Assembly: GCF_015235415.1 (NCBI RefSeq)
Contig: NZ_JADGLL010000027.1
Span: 1-35,830 of the forward strand
Origin: Microbacterium paludicola
GTDB lineage: Bacteria; Actinomycetota; Actinomycetes; Actinomycetales; Microbacteriaceae
DNA length: 35,830 bases
Reading direction: 5' to 3'
Under the pieces are notes generated by a model. The model saw only the letters and a list, made by a program, of their open reading frames with translations, ran no database searches and was not told the DNA's origin. Position numbers and translations under genes: made by a program. Each line of letters begins with the position of its first letter. Position 1 is the first letter of the stretch. Below, piece by piece: positions 14,932 to 23,065 of the stretch.

Positions 14932-16775
14932 GGCCGACACAGGGTGTGTCCTTCGGTGGGCGCTACGAGCTGAACTCGCGGATCGCGATCGGCGGCATGG
15001 GCGAGGTCTGGGAAGCGACCGATCACGTCATCGGCCGCACCGTCGCCATCAAGATCCTCAAAGACGAGTACATGGGCGACCCCGGCTTCCTCGAGCGCTT
15101 CCGCGCCGAGGCGCGTCACGCCGCCCTCGTCAACCACGAGGGCATCGCGAGCGTCTTCGACTACGGCGAGGAGAACGGATCCGCGTTCCTCGTGATGGAG
15201 CTCGTGCCGGGCGAGGCGCTGTCGACGGTGCTCGAGCGCGAGACGCGGCTTCCCCCCGAGCGGACGCTCGACATCGTCGCGCAGACCGCGTCGGCACTGC
15301 AGGCCGCGCACGCCGCGGGCCTCGTCCACCGCGACATCAAGCCGGGAAACCTGCTGATCACGCCCGACGGCCGCGTGAAGATCACCGACTTCGGCATCGC
15401 CCGCATCGCCGACCAGGTCCCGCTGACGGCGACCGGCCAGGTGATGGGAACCGTGCAGTACCTGTCGCCCGAGCAGGCCTCCGGTCATCCTGCGTCGCCG
15501 GCCACCGACATCTACTCGCTCGGCATCGTCGCGTACGAGTCGCTCGCCGGCCGTCGCCCGTTCACGGGCGAGTCGCAGGTCGCGATCGCGATGGCGCAGA
15601 TCAACGAGCAGCCCCCGCCGCTGCCCGACGACATCCCCGAGCCCGTGCGCAACCTCGTGCTCGCGATGATCGCCAAGAAGCAGGAAGACCGCCCCGCCTC
15701 GGCGGCCGTCGTCGCGCGCGCGTCCAACGCGCTGCGCCGCGGAGACGTGGCGGCCGCGGCCGCCGCGGTGCCGGCGATCGCCGCCGGTGCGGCCCTGACC
15801 CGCGGCGGCGACGACGCGTTCACGCAGCTGCTCTCTCCCGGTGACGACAGCACGACCCGCATGATGCCGCGCACCACGCCGGTGCCGGTCGGAGGCGAGC
15901 CGTTCCCCGACGAGCAGCGCCCCCAGCGCAAGCGCAGCCCGTGGACCTGGCCGCTGGTCGCCCTGATCGCGCTGCTGCTCGTTGTGCTCGGCGGCACGAT
16001 CTGGGCGCTGTTCGGCGAGGGCCTGCTCGGCGGAACCACCGAGTCGCCCACGCCGAGCGCGGAGCGCACCGAGCCGTCCACCACGCCGCAGAACACACCG
16101 ACCGAAACGCCCGATGCCGACCGGATCAACATCGATGAGCTGGGCCTCGTCGGCAAGTCGTGCGACGAGGCGCTCGCGACGCTGCCCACCGAGGGCGAGT
16201 TCACCTGGACCTGCGAGCCGGGCACCGTGATGGCGGCCGATTTCACGCAGGAGGGTCTGATCTACGAGGTGAGCCCGCGCGGGTTCGCCCCCGTCGGTGC
16301 GGCCCTCAACGCGCTCACGTACGCGCCGATCACCGAGATCGCCGCCCCGGAGGCGCCGTCCTTCGCCGTGACCGAGGCGCAGCCCGACGAGGAGATCACC
16401 GTCAACTGGACGGCGTACAGCTGCCTCCCGGGCAGCACGCTCTCGGGCTACACGGTCACCCTCGAGAACGCCACGTTCTCTGGCACCGACGCCGTCACGT
16501 GGGACTTCGGCGCCGGCACCACCACCTCGCAGGTGCGCGCCACGGGCGACCCCGGCACCGACATCACGGCCACGGTCGTCGCGAGCTGCGCCGTCGACGG
16601 CGGCGAGGCGCGCACGACCCCGGATTCCCCGGCCTCTGCCCCCGTGACGATCGCCTCCGCCGACGAGCAGCCAGACGCCGACGCCCAGGGCAACGGCGCG
16701 CAGGGCAACGGCGCCGACGGAACCACCGAGACAGACACCGACACCTCTGCCGACGGCTCCGGGACCGGGGAGTGA
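14928..16775 (+). CDS. pknA: Transmembrane Ser/Thr protein kinase PknA
   Basis: A 615-aa receptor-type kinase. The Hanks-type domain (about 10-270) has the glycine loop IAIGGMGEVW, VAIKIL, catalytic HRDIKPGN (D136), DFG in ITDFGIA and the activation-loop GTVQYLSPE. A linker rich in Ala follows, then one membrane helix (about 337-361). The outside part is long for a PknA, about 250 residues: a PASTA-like stretch (about 400-455), then a fibronectin- or Ig-like beta region with four cysteines (in SCDEAL, WTCEP, YSCLPG and ASCAVD) and an Asp/Gly/Thr-rich tail. Targets are expected to be cell-wall and division proteins, including those encoded in this operon. Confidence 0.94.
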   Translation: MRPTQGVSFGGRYELNSRIAIGGMGEVWEATDHVIGRTVAIKILKDEYMGDPGFLERFRAEARHAALVNHEGIASVFDYGEENGSAFLVMELVPGEALSTVLERETRLPPERTLDIVAQTASALQAAHAAGLVHRDIKPGNLLITPDGRVKITDFGIARIADQVPLTATGQVMGTVQYLSPEQASGHPASPATDIYSLGIVAYESLAGRRPFTGESQVAIAMAQINEQPPPLPDDIPEPVRNLVLAMIAKKQEDRPASAAVVARASNALRRGDVAAAAAAVPAIAAGAALTRGGDDAFTQLLSPGDDSTTRMMPRTTPVPVGGEPFPDEQRPQRKRSPWTWPLVALIALLLVVLGGTIWALFGEGLLGGTTESPTPSAERTEPSTTPQNTPTETPDADRINIDELGLVGKSCDEALATLPTEGEFTWTCEPGTVMAADFTQEGLIYEVSPRGFAPVGAALNALTYAPITEIAAPEAPSFAVTEAQPDEEITVNWTAYSCLPGSTLSGYTVTLENATFSGTDAVTWDFGAGTTTSQVRATGDPGTDITATVVASCAVDGGEARTTPDSPASAPVTIASADEQPDADAQGNGAQGNGADGTTETDTDTSADGSGTGE

Positions 16776-16827
16776 CGCGGCGCCGCGCCACTCAGTACAA
16801 CGCAGCATGTCTGATCTGGGGGGATCG

Positions 16828-18579
16828 ATGACGGACGAAGAGGGCACCGCGGTGCAGCTCGACCGCGACGCGCGCGTCCTCGCCGGCCGTTACCGCGTCG
16901 GCGAGCTGATCGGGCGCGGCGGGATGGCAAGCGTCTATCGCGGCTACGACCAGACCCTCGGACGCGAGGTCGCGATCAAGATCCTCAAGCGCGATCTCGC
17001 GAGCGACAGCGCCTTCCGCACGCGGTTCCGCCTCGAGGCCCAGGCCGCGTCGCGCATGGCGAACCAGGCGATCGTCCGCGTGTTCGATGCGGGCGAGGAC
17101 ATCGCCGCCGACGTCAACGGCGAGCGCCCCATCCCGTTCATCATCATGGAGCTCGTCCACGGCACCCTGCTGAAGGAGATCGTCGCGCGGGGTCCCGTGG
17201 CGCCGGCGGATGCCGCCCGCTACGTCGACGGCATCCTCGAGGCGCTCGAGTACTCGCACCGCGCCGGTGTCGTCCACCGCGACATCAAGCCGGGCAACGT
17301 GATGATCACCCCCTCGGGGCAGGTGAAGGTGATGGACTTCGGCATCGCCCGCGCGGTGTCCGACAGCTCGTCGACCGTGGCCGAGACCACGACCATCCTC
17401 GGCACCGCGGCGTACTTCTCGCCCGAGCAGGCGAAGGGCGACCCCGTCGACGCGCGCGCCGACGTGTACTCGACCGGCGTCGTGCTGTACGAGCTGCTCA
17501 CGGGACGCCCGCCCTTCCGCGGCGACTCCCCCGTCGCCGTCGCCTACCAGCACGTCAGCGAGACGCCGACCACGCCGTCCCAGGTGAACCCCGACTCGCC
17601 GAAGGCGTTCGACCCGGTCGTGCTGCGCGCGCTCGCGAAGGATCCGTTCCAGCGGTTCCCGGATGCGGCGTCGTTCCGCGAGGCGCTGGATGCCGCCTCC
17701 GACGGCAAGGCGCCCTCCAAGCGCGAGCTGGGAGCGCTGACGAACGAGCTGTACGGGCCGAACCCGCGCCAAGCGGCCGAGACCGCGCGGTCCCTCCGGC
17801 AGCTGTCCACCGACAACACGATGACCCGCACCCAGTCGGGGCCGCCCGTCGCATGGATCTGGGCCGGCATCGCGCTGCTCGCGGTGCTCGTCGCGTCCGT
17901 GCTGTTCTGGGTCGTGACGATGCGGCCACTCAGCGAAGTGCCCGCGAGTGCGCGGGTCGTCCCCGACGTCACGGGCACCACGCTCGAGCGCGCGACCGAG
18001 GATCTCGCGGCGGTCGACCTGCTCGCCGTCCCCGAGATGACGCCCAGCGACACCGTCAAGGAGGGGGTGGTCATCGGCACCGAGCCCGAGGCCGACGCGT
18101 CGGTCTCGCCCGGCACCGAGGTCACCGTGCTCGTCTCGGAAGGGCCGCGGACGTCGGTGGTGCCCGCGCTCACGAGCCTGTCGGAGCAGGATGCGCGCCA
18201 GCGGATCGAGGAGGCAGGGCTCGAGATGGGCACGATCATCTCGGAGAACGACCCGGCGCTCGCGGCCGGCACCGTGATCTCCGCGGAGGTCGACGGCGAC
18301 GAGGTGGCCGAGGGCGATGAGGTCGCCGAAGGAGCCACGGTCAACCTGACGGTGGCCTCCGGCCGCGTGACGATCATCGACTACCGCAAGAACACGGCGA
18401 TCGACTTCGCGAAGGGCGAGCTCGAGGCGCTGGGGCTCACGGTGAAGGTCACGGAGGATCCCGACTGCCCTGCCACCGACAGCCAGATCGTCAACTCGCA
18501 GTCCGCCTACGGCGACGTGCCGGTGCATTCGACCGTCGAGCTGACCTACTGCACGGGCGAGGCCGTCGACGGGCAGTGA
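16828..18579 (+). CDS. pknB: Transmembrane Ser/Thr protein kinase PknB with PASTA domains
   Basis: A 583-aa receptor kinase that senses lipid II or muropeptides and controls cell-wall growth. The kinase domain (about 13-280) shows IGRGGMASVY, VAIKIL, HRDIKPGN (catalytic D152), DFG in MDFGIARA and GTAAYFSPEQA. One membrane helix (about 341-364) is followed by three PASTA domains (about 370-580) starting at VVPDVTG. PASTA 2 contains an exact GDEVAE GDEVAE tandem duplication. The ATG at 16828 is preferred because GGGGGG lies 6 bases before it. An in-frame ATG at 16807, with no ribosome site, would add 7 residues. It is the last gene of the operon. Confidence 0.94.
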   Translation: MTDEEGTAVQLDRDARVLAGRYRVGELIGRGGMASVYRGYDQTLGREVAIKILKRDLASDSAFRTRFRLEAQAASRMANQAIVRVFDAGEDIAADVNGERPIPFIIMELVHGTLLKEIVARGPVAPADAARYVDGILEALEYSHRAGVVHRDIKPGNVMITPSGQVKVMDFGIARAVSDSSSTVAETTTILGTAAYFSPEQAKGDPVDARADVYSTGVVLYELLTGRPPFRGDSPVAVAYQHVSETPTTPSQVNPDSPKAFDPVVLRALAKDPFQRFPDAASFREALDAASDGKAPSKRELGALTNELYGPNPRQAAETARSLRQLSTDNTMTRTQSGPPVAWIWAGIALLAVLVASVLFWVVTMRPLSEVPASARVVPDVTGTTLERATEDLAAVDLLAVPEMTPSDTVKEGVVIGTEPEADASVSPGTEVTVLVSEGPRTSVVPALTSLSEQDARQRIEEAGLEMGTIISENDPALAAGTVISAEVDGDEVAEGDEVAEGATVNLTVASGRVTIIDYRKNTAIDFAKGELEALGLTVKVTEDPDCPATDSQIVNSQSAYGDVPVHSTVELTYCTGEAVDGQ

Positions 18580-18604
18580 CCCGGCGCCGACACGGGGTCG
18601 CCCG

Positions 18605-18760
18605 CTACGAGACGGTGACCTCGTCGGGCACGAACGTCATCGCGATCCACGGATAGACGTAGACGAACAGGCCGTAGAGCACCGCCGCGAGCAGCACAAG
18701 CAGGATGAGCACCCGCACCCACCAGGGTCCGGGAAGCAGGCGCCAGAGGGCGGCGTACAT
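18605..18760 (-). CDS. 51-aa single-helix membrane protein paired with sortase
   Basis: A 51-aa protein starting MYAALWRLLPGPWWVR, with one strongly hydrophobic helix (about 16-42) and a short outside tail ending in DEVTVS. Its ATG overlaps the stop of the upstream sortase gene (ATGA), so it is translated with it. Its function is not known to me. Small proteins of this form often follow class E sortase genes in Actinobacteria near crgA (recalled, not searched). It may help place or stabilise the sortase. Confidence 0.72.
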   Translation of the reverse strand: MYAALWRLLPGPWWVRVLILLVLLAAVLYGLFVYVYPWIAMTFVPDEVTVS

Positions 18761-19515
18761 CAGATCAGCTCCTCGGTCAGGGCGCTCGGCGTCTCGCCGG
18801 TGGTGCGCGGCAGGAACGAGTCGAACACGCCGTAGCCGACGATGCGCTCGGTCATCGCGAAGCGTGGCGAGCAGCTCGTCAGGGTGATGTACCGCTCCCC
18901 CTTCGGCACCTCGGGCGCCTGCGGCACGTCGGCCAGCACGTCGTAGGCGTCGGGGGTCACGTACTCGAGGGTGCGGAAGCGGTAGGTGTACCACCCGGCC
19001 TCCGTCTCGACGACGATCGCGTCGCCGATCCGGAGGTTCTGCAGGTTCGCAAACGGCGCCCCGAACGTGGTGCGGTGCGCGGCGAGGCCGAAGTTGCCCA
19101 CCTCGCCCGGCAGCTCGGTGTCGAGATAGTGGCCGATCCACGCGTTGTCCAGGGTGCGCGCGCGGGTCACGCCGCCCGCGATCGTGAAGTGGTAGTCGTC
19201 CCCCCACCGCGGCACGTGCAACGTCGCGAACGGAACGGCATCCTCGGTCTTCGGCACCGAGGCGGGCTCGTACCATCCGTCGGTCGGCTCGGGAGCGGGT
19301 GTCGTCACCTGCACCCGTGCCCATTCCTGGCTCAGCTCGTCGGCTTCGGCCTGCGCGGTGGCGCCGTAGAGGACGTCCCCGATCCAGATCTGCCAGAGCA
19401 CGTAGAGCAGGATGACCGCGCCGAGCGTGACGAGGATCTCGCCCAGGACGCTCGCGACGGTCGCCCTGCTGCGGGAGCGCCGCCGGGTACGCCGGGTCTG
19501 CGCGATGACCGTCAC
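18760..19515 (-). CDS. Class E sortase
   Basis: A 251-aa membrane-bound transpeptidase that would attach LAxTG-type surface proteins to peptidoglycan. A basic N-terminus (Arg-rich, 8-20) precedes a single helix (about 22-46) and a linker, with the catalytic beta-barrel from about 90 onward. The active site is H147 (LAAHRTTF), C215 (TLTSCSP) and probably R224 (ERIVGYG). The TLTSC motif is close to the class E form. It reads opposite to the pknB operon. Its start region is divergent from crgA, 34 bases away. No sorting-signal substrate is seen in this window. Confidence 0.92.
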   Translation of the reverse strand: MTVIAQTRRTRRRSRSRATVASVLGEILVTLGAVILLYVLWQIWIGDVLYGATAQAEADELSQEWARVQVTTPAPEPTDGWYEPASVPKTEDAVPFATLHVPRWGDDYHFTIAGGVTRARTLDNAWIGHYLDTELPGEVGNFGLAAHRTTFGAPFANLQNLRIGDAIVVETEAGWYTYRFRTLEYVTPDAYDVLADVPQAPEVPKGERYITLTSCSPRFAMTERIVGYGVFDSFLPRTTGETPSALTEELI

Positions 19516-19549
19516 ATTCTGAGCTTAACCGGCCGGGTAAGATGTCCCC

Positions 19550-19804
19550 ATGGCCCGATCCGAGAAGCCCGCCCGCCGCAACGGCGACGACGAGCTCGTC
19601 GACCGTCCCCCCGTCGACGCCGCCCCGAACCCCGTCTGGTTCAAGCCCGTGATGGTGGGCTTCATGCTGGTGGGCCTGGTCTGGATCCTCGTCTTCTACC
19701 TCTCGGGAATGCAGTTCCCGATCCCGGGCATCGGCCCCTGGAACCTGATGGTCGGCTTCGGCATCGCGTTCATCGGCTTCCTGATGACCACCCGGTGGCG
19801 ATAG
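19550..19804 (+). CDS. crgA: Cell division protein CrgA
   Basis: An 84-aa membrane protein with two helices (about 33-52 and 61-79) joined by a short outside loop containing SGMQFPIPGIGPWN. The N-terminal 30 residues are charged and cytoplasmic. This pattern and the ending TTRW are those of CrgA (UPF0233), which in mycobacteria links FtsZ, PBPs and CwsA at the septum. The position beside the pknB/pbpA/rodA cluster is conserved in Actinobacteria. The start overlaps the sortase promoter region, so the two genes share about 34 bases of upstream DNA. Confidence 0.95.
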   Translation: MARSEKPARRNGDDELVDRPPVDAAPNPVWFKPVMVGFMLVGLVWILVFYLSGMQFPIPGIGPWNLMVGFGIAFIGFLMTTRWR

Positions 19805-19821
19805 CCGCACCGCGAACCACA

Positions 19822-19851
19822 GAAGCGCCCGACGATCTCGTCGGGCGCTTC
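19822..19851. terminator. Bidirectional terminator between crgA and the rhomboid gene
   Basis: GAAGCGCCCGACGA pairs perfectly with its complement (19822-19835 with 19838-19851), giving at least a 12-bp stem. It is followed by CGTCGTTGTG on the plus strand and CTGTGGTTC on the minus strand. It lies between converging genes and can serve both. Confidence 0.75.
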
Positions 19852-19903
19852 GTCGTTGTGTGATGCCGTAACAGGAATTACATGCGTGTGATTCATCCCC
19901 AGC

Positions 19904-19924
19904 GGGGGATAACCCTGTGGATAA
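19904..19924 (-). promoter_or_regulatory. Tandem DnaA-box-like pair
   Basis: On the minus strand TTATCCACA (19916-19924), a perfect consensus DnaA box, is followed 12 bases later by TTATCCCCC (19904-19912), a 7-of-9 match. The pair lies just after the rhomboid stop codon. The gene neighbourhood is one that normally sits close to oriC, so DnaA titration or regulation is possible, but a single pair is not an origin. Confidence 0.45.
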
Positions 19925-19930
19925 CTCCGC

Positions 19931-20815
19931 TCAGAACCCGTAGATCAGCGGCGGCACGGCAAGCAGCGCCAGCAGTCCCGCCACGACGACGCAGAGCAGG
20001 ATGACCTGGCGCCGCGACTGGTCCTGTCGGCGAGTCGTGCTGAACACCCACCCGACGAGAAGACCCGCGACGACGCCGCCCACGTGGGCCTGCCACGAGA
20101 TGCCGCCCCCGAACGCGAAGCCGACGACGAGGTTGATCCCGAGCAGGATCAGGATGCCGGTCACGTTGCCGCCGAGGCTGCGGCCGATCACCAGCAGCGC
20201 GCCGAGCATGCCGAACAGGGCGCTCGACGCCCCGACAACCGGCGTGCCGAACGAGAGCAGCGCCACCGCGACCGACCCGCCGAGTCCGGAGATCAAGTAC
20301 AGCGCGAGATAGCGCCACGTGCCGAGCATCGGCTCGAGCAGGCGCCCGAGCATCCACAGCGACAGCAGATTCAGCGCGATGTGCAGGGGGCCGTCGTGCG
20401 CGAGCAGAGGCGTGACCAGGCGCCACACCTCGAACCCGCCGAGCTGCGGATAGACGTAGGGCGCGTAGAACAGCAGCCAGGACTGCAGGCTGAACCCGGC
20501 GAAACCGAGAAGCAGGTCGAGCAGGAAGGCACCGGCGGTGATCGCGAGGATCCAGTTGGTGACGGGCGCGGCGCCCGCCATCACCGCCGTGCGGCCGCCG
20601 CCGCGACCCCACCGGCGCTGCGCGCGCTTCTGCGCGGGGGTCCGGGACTTCTGCTGGTCGCGCAGGCACTCGGGGCAGATGACCCCGACGGCTGCCTGCG
20701 TCTGGCACTCCGGGCAGATGGTGCGATGGCAGCGCTGGCACAGCGCGAAGCTCATCCGGTCGGGGTGCCGGTAGCAGTAGTTCTCGGGATTGCGCGAGAA
20801 GTCGGTGGTGGTCAC
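19931..20815 (-). CDS. Rhomboid-family intramembrane serine protease
   Basis: A 294-aa protease that cuts substrates within the membrane. The N-terminal 50 residues are cytoplasmic and hold a zinc-binding module with seven Cys (14, 26, 29, 34, 37, 47, 50) and His17 and His30, like a B-box or zinc ribbon. Six or seven helices follow from about 83. The catalytic pair is S197 in GASSALFG and H244 in WQAHVGG; the oxyanion-site residues H145 and N149 lie in HIALNL. This fused form is common near crgA in Actinobacteria. Its substrate is unknown. Confidence 0.93.
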   Translation of the reverse strand: MTTTDFSRNPENYCYRHPDRMSFALCQRCHRTICPECQTQAAVGVICPECLRDQQKSRTPAQKRAQRRWGRGGGRTAVMAGAAPVTNWILAITAGAFLLDLLLGFAGFSLQSWLLFYAPYVYPQLGGFEVWRLVTPLLAHDGPLHIALNLLSLWMLGRLLEPMLGTWRYLALYLISGLGGSVAVALLSFGTPVVGASSALFGMLGALLVIGRSLGGNVTGILILLGINLVVGFAFGGGISWQAHVGGVVAGLLVGWVFSTTRRQDQSRRQVILLCVVVAGLLALLAVPPLIYGF

Positions 20816-20855
20816 GACGGTGGCGGCGCCAGCGCGATCGAGGAGAACGCGGTCG

Positions 20856-21413
20856 TCAGACCGCGGCGATCTCGACCGACTGCAGGACGACGGGCTCGAC
20901 CGGACGGTCCTGGGCGCCGGTCGGCACCTGCGCGATCGCGTCCACGACGGCCTTCGAGGCGTCGTCGGCGACCTCGCCGAAGATCGTGTGCTTGCCCATC
21001 AGCCACGGCGTCGGGTCGGTCGTGATGAAGAACTGCGAGCCGTTCGTGCCGCCCAGCTTGCCCGTGATGGCGTTGGGGCGCTTGCCGGCGTTGGCCATGG
21101 CGAGCTTGTAGGGCTCGTTGAAGTCGAGCTCGGGGCTGATCTCGTCGTCGAACGTGTAGCCGGGGCCGCCGACGCCCTGACCGAGCGGGTCGCCGCCCTG
21201 GATCATGAAGCCGGGGATGATGCGGTGGAAGATGACGTCCTTGTAGAGCGGGCCCTCGCCCGGCTTGCCGGTGGCGGGGTCGGTCCACGATCCGGATCCG
21301 TCGGCGAGGCCGACGAAGTTCTGGACGGTCTTCGGGGCATGGTCGCCGAAGAGGTTGACGACGATGTCGCCGTGGTTGGTGTGCAGCGTGGCGACGGCAG
21401 TGTGCTGAGGCAT
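20856..21413 (-). CDS. ppiA: Cyclophilin-type peptidyl-prolyl cis-trans isomerase
   Basis: A 185-aa cytoplasmic foldase that speeds isomerisation of Xaa-Pro bonds. The cyclophilin fold covers nearly the whole length. Active-site residues R64, F69 and Q72 are in FHRIIPGFMIQGGD, and SQFFIT and the tryptophan region TPWLMGKHTIFG follow. No signal peptide is visible, so it is the cytosolic form. It lies 40 bases upstream of the rhomboid gene on the same strand, so the two may be co-transcribed. The order ppiA-rhomboid-crgA matches the oriC-proximal region of mycobacteria. Confidence 0.95.
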   Translation of the reverse strand: MPQHTAVATLHTNHGDIVVNLFGDHAPKTVQNFVGLADGSGSWTDPATGKPGEGPLYKDVIFHRIIPGFMIQGGDPLGQGVGGPGYTFDDEISPELDFNEPYKLAMANAGKRPNAITGKLGGTNGSQFFITTDPTPWLMGKHTIFGEVADDASKAVVDAIAQVPTGAQDRPVEPVVLQSVEIAAV

Positions 21414-21571
21414 GGGCTCATTCTCTCAGAGCCCGGCGCCTCGCCGCCCGTGCCGAGCGGACCCATAGCCGATGCACGGTTGTCAAGAGTGCGGCAAGCC
21501 CCTGCCACTGACCGGGCGATCTGGCAGGATTGGGGCAACACGACATCCCAGCGACAGGGAGGGCACCCAAC

Positions 21572-22096
21572 ATGAGCCTCAGCAAGAAGCGCAAGAAGGA
21601 ACTCCGCAAGCTGCAGGAGTCTGCCGCTCACCTCTGGGAGGCGCAGCAGGTCGTCCTCGCGGGGGCGGGAGACGTCGCCCGCGAAGCGGGCCGCCAGCTC
21701 GGCCACTTCAACCGCGAGCAGGTCGCGCCGCGCGTTGACGAGAAGTACCACCAGTACCTCGAGCCGGTCGTAGACCGCGTCTCGCCCTACGTCGACTCGA
21801 GCCGCAAGGCCTCGAAGCAGTTCATCGACAAGAGCCTGGTGCCGGCCGTCGGGGGCATGGTCGGCAAGGCGCTCTCGGCGGTCGACGCCGCCAACGAGGC
21901 GCGCATCAAGCTCGCCCGCAAGCGCGCCGGGCTCCCGATCGTGGAGCCGAAGAAGAAGTCCAGCGCCGGCCCGATCATCGCGCTGGTGCTCGGCATCGCC
22001 GCGGCCGGTGCGGTGCTCTACGCCGCGTGGCAGACGCTGCGGGCCGACGACGAGCTGTGGGTCGCGGACGACCCGCTGGCCTCGCCCGACGCGTGA
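21572..22096 (+). CDS. Tail-anchored helical membrane protein of unknown function
   Basis: A 174-aa protein beginning MSLSKKRKKELRKLQ. The first about 125 residues are charged, helical and amphipathic. One membrane helix (about 131-153, in PIIALVLGIAAAGAVLY) follows, with a short acidic tail ending in DDPLASPDA. No domain was recognised. The ATG at 21572 was preferred to an upstream in-frame ATG at 21530 because CAGGGAGGG lies 9 bases before it. It overlaps the next gene by 4 bases (GTGA), so the two are translated together. A link to tRNA editing is only positional. Confidence 0.8.
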   Translation: MSLSKKRKKELRKLQESAAHLWEAQQVVLAGAGDVAREAGRQLGHFNREQVAPRVDEKYHQYLEPVVDRVSPYVDSSRKASKQFIDKSLVPAVGGMVGKALSAVDAANEARIKLARKRAGLPIVEPKKKSSAGPIIALVLGIAAAGAVLYAAWQTLRADDELWVADDPLASPDA

Positions 22097-22593
22097 CCGA
22101 CGCGACGTCAGATCCCACCTCCCGGGTACGGGAAGCAGCGGCGGCTCGCGGCCTCGAGATCGAGGTCCGCGAGTCGCCTCGTGCGTCCTCCCTCGAGGAG
22201 GCGGCTGCATTGCGCGGGATCACCCCCGCCGACATCGTGAAGACCCTGGTCGTGAAGGGCCGCGGCGACGACGGGTACCTGTTCGCGCTGATCCCCGGCG
22301 ACCGCTCCATCTCGTGGCCGAAGCTGCGCGCCCTCGTCGGGGTGAACAAACTGCGGCTGCCCGAGCCCGAGCTCGCCCTGCAGGCGACGGGCTACGAGCG
22401 CGGCACCATCACGCCCCTCGGCAGCACGAACGACTGGCCCGTCTACGCGGACGAGCGGATCGCCGGACGTCGCGTCTCGATGGGCGCCGGGGCCCACGGC
22501 TTCTCGCTGTCGGTCGACGCCGACGCGCTCATCGCGGCCTACGCCGCGACCGTCGCCGACATCTCGGAGCCGGTGGAGACCATCCGGCGCTGA
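22093..22593 (+). CDS. YbaK/EbsC-type Cys-tRNA(Pro) deacylase-like protein
   Basis: A 166-aa cytoplasmic protein of the YbaK/ProX/INS trans-editing superfamily. It would remove wrongly attached amino acids from tRNA, commonly Cys from tRNA-Pro. Family marks are ADIVKTLVVKG (catalytic Lys region) near residue 50, DRSISWPKLRALVG, and GSTNDWPVYAD, which follows the GxxxP-type pocket loop. The GTG start overlaps the upstream stop by 4 bases. An upstream ATG in frame lies within the previous gene and was not chosen. The exact amino acid edited cannot be told from sequence. Confidence 0.87.
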   Translation: MTDATSDPTSRVREAAAARGLEIEVRESPRASSLEEAAALRGITPADIVKTLVVKGRGDDGYLFALIPGDRSISWPKLRALVGVNKLRLPEPELALQATGYERGTITPLGSTNDWPVYADERIAGRRVSMGAGAHGFSLSVDADALIAAYAATVADISEPVETIRR

Positions 22594-22618
22594 CTCCCGC
22601 CGCGGTTGCCGAGCGAGT

Positions 22619-23056
22619 TCAGCGGAGGACGGTCGCCAGACGCTGGACCGCGAACTCGTAGCCCTGCACGCCCGCCCCGACGATGACGCAGCTCGCGACA
22701 TCCGACAGGTACGAGTGGTGCCGGAACGGCTCGCGCGCGTGCACGTTGGAGATGTGCACCTCGGCGAACGGCAGCGCCACCCCGGTCAGCGCATCGCGCA
22801 GCGCGACCGACGTATGGGTGAAGGCGCCCGGGTTGATGATGATGCCGTCGCAATCCGCCTTCGCCTCGTGGATCACGTCGATCAGCGCGCCCTCGTGGTT
22901 GCTCTGGAACGCGCGAAGGTCGAAGCCCGCGGCCTTCGCCGCCGCGGAGGAACGCGCGAAGACGTCATCGAGGGTCTCCGATCCGTAGACCTCCGGCTCG
23001 CGGGTGCCAAGCAGGTTGAGGTTCGGCCCGTTGACGAGCAGTAGACGGTTGTACAC
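22619..23056 (-). CDS. aroQ: Type II 3-dehydroquinate dehydratase AroQ
   Basis: A 145-aa enzyme that converts 3-dehydroquinate to 3-dehydroshikimate in the shikimate pathway; the family forms dodecamers. Conserved motifs are [16 protein letters not shown] (catalytic Y24), [10 protein letters not shown] (N75) and EVHISN (H101), with R108 in AREPFR at the lid and substrate site. Length is standard for type II. The ATG lies 9 bases after the NUDIX gene stop on the same strand, so these two are co-transcribed. No other aro genes are nearby. Confidence 0.96.
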   Translation of the reverse strand: MYNRLLLVNGPNLNLLGTREPEVYGSETLDDVFARSSAAAKAAGFDLRAFQSNHEGALIDVIHEAKADCDGIIINPGAFTHTSVALRDALTGVALPFAEVHISNVHAREPFRHHSYLSDVASCVIVGAGVQGYEFAVQRLATVLR

Positions 23057-23065
23057 GTCGCTCCT

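Noticed and set aside
19861..19930. Replication origin
   Set aside because: Only two DnaA-box-like sites, no AT-rich unwinding region and no dnaA/dnaN next to it.
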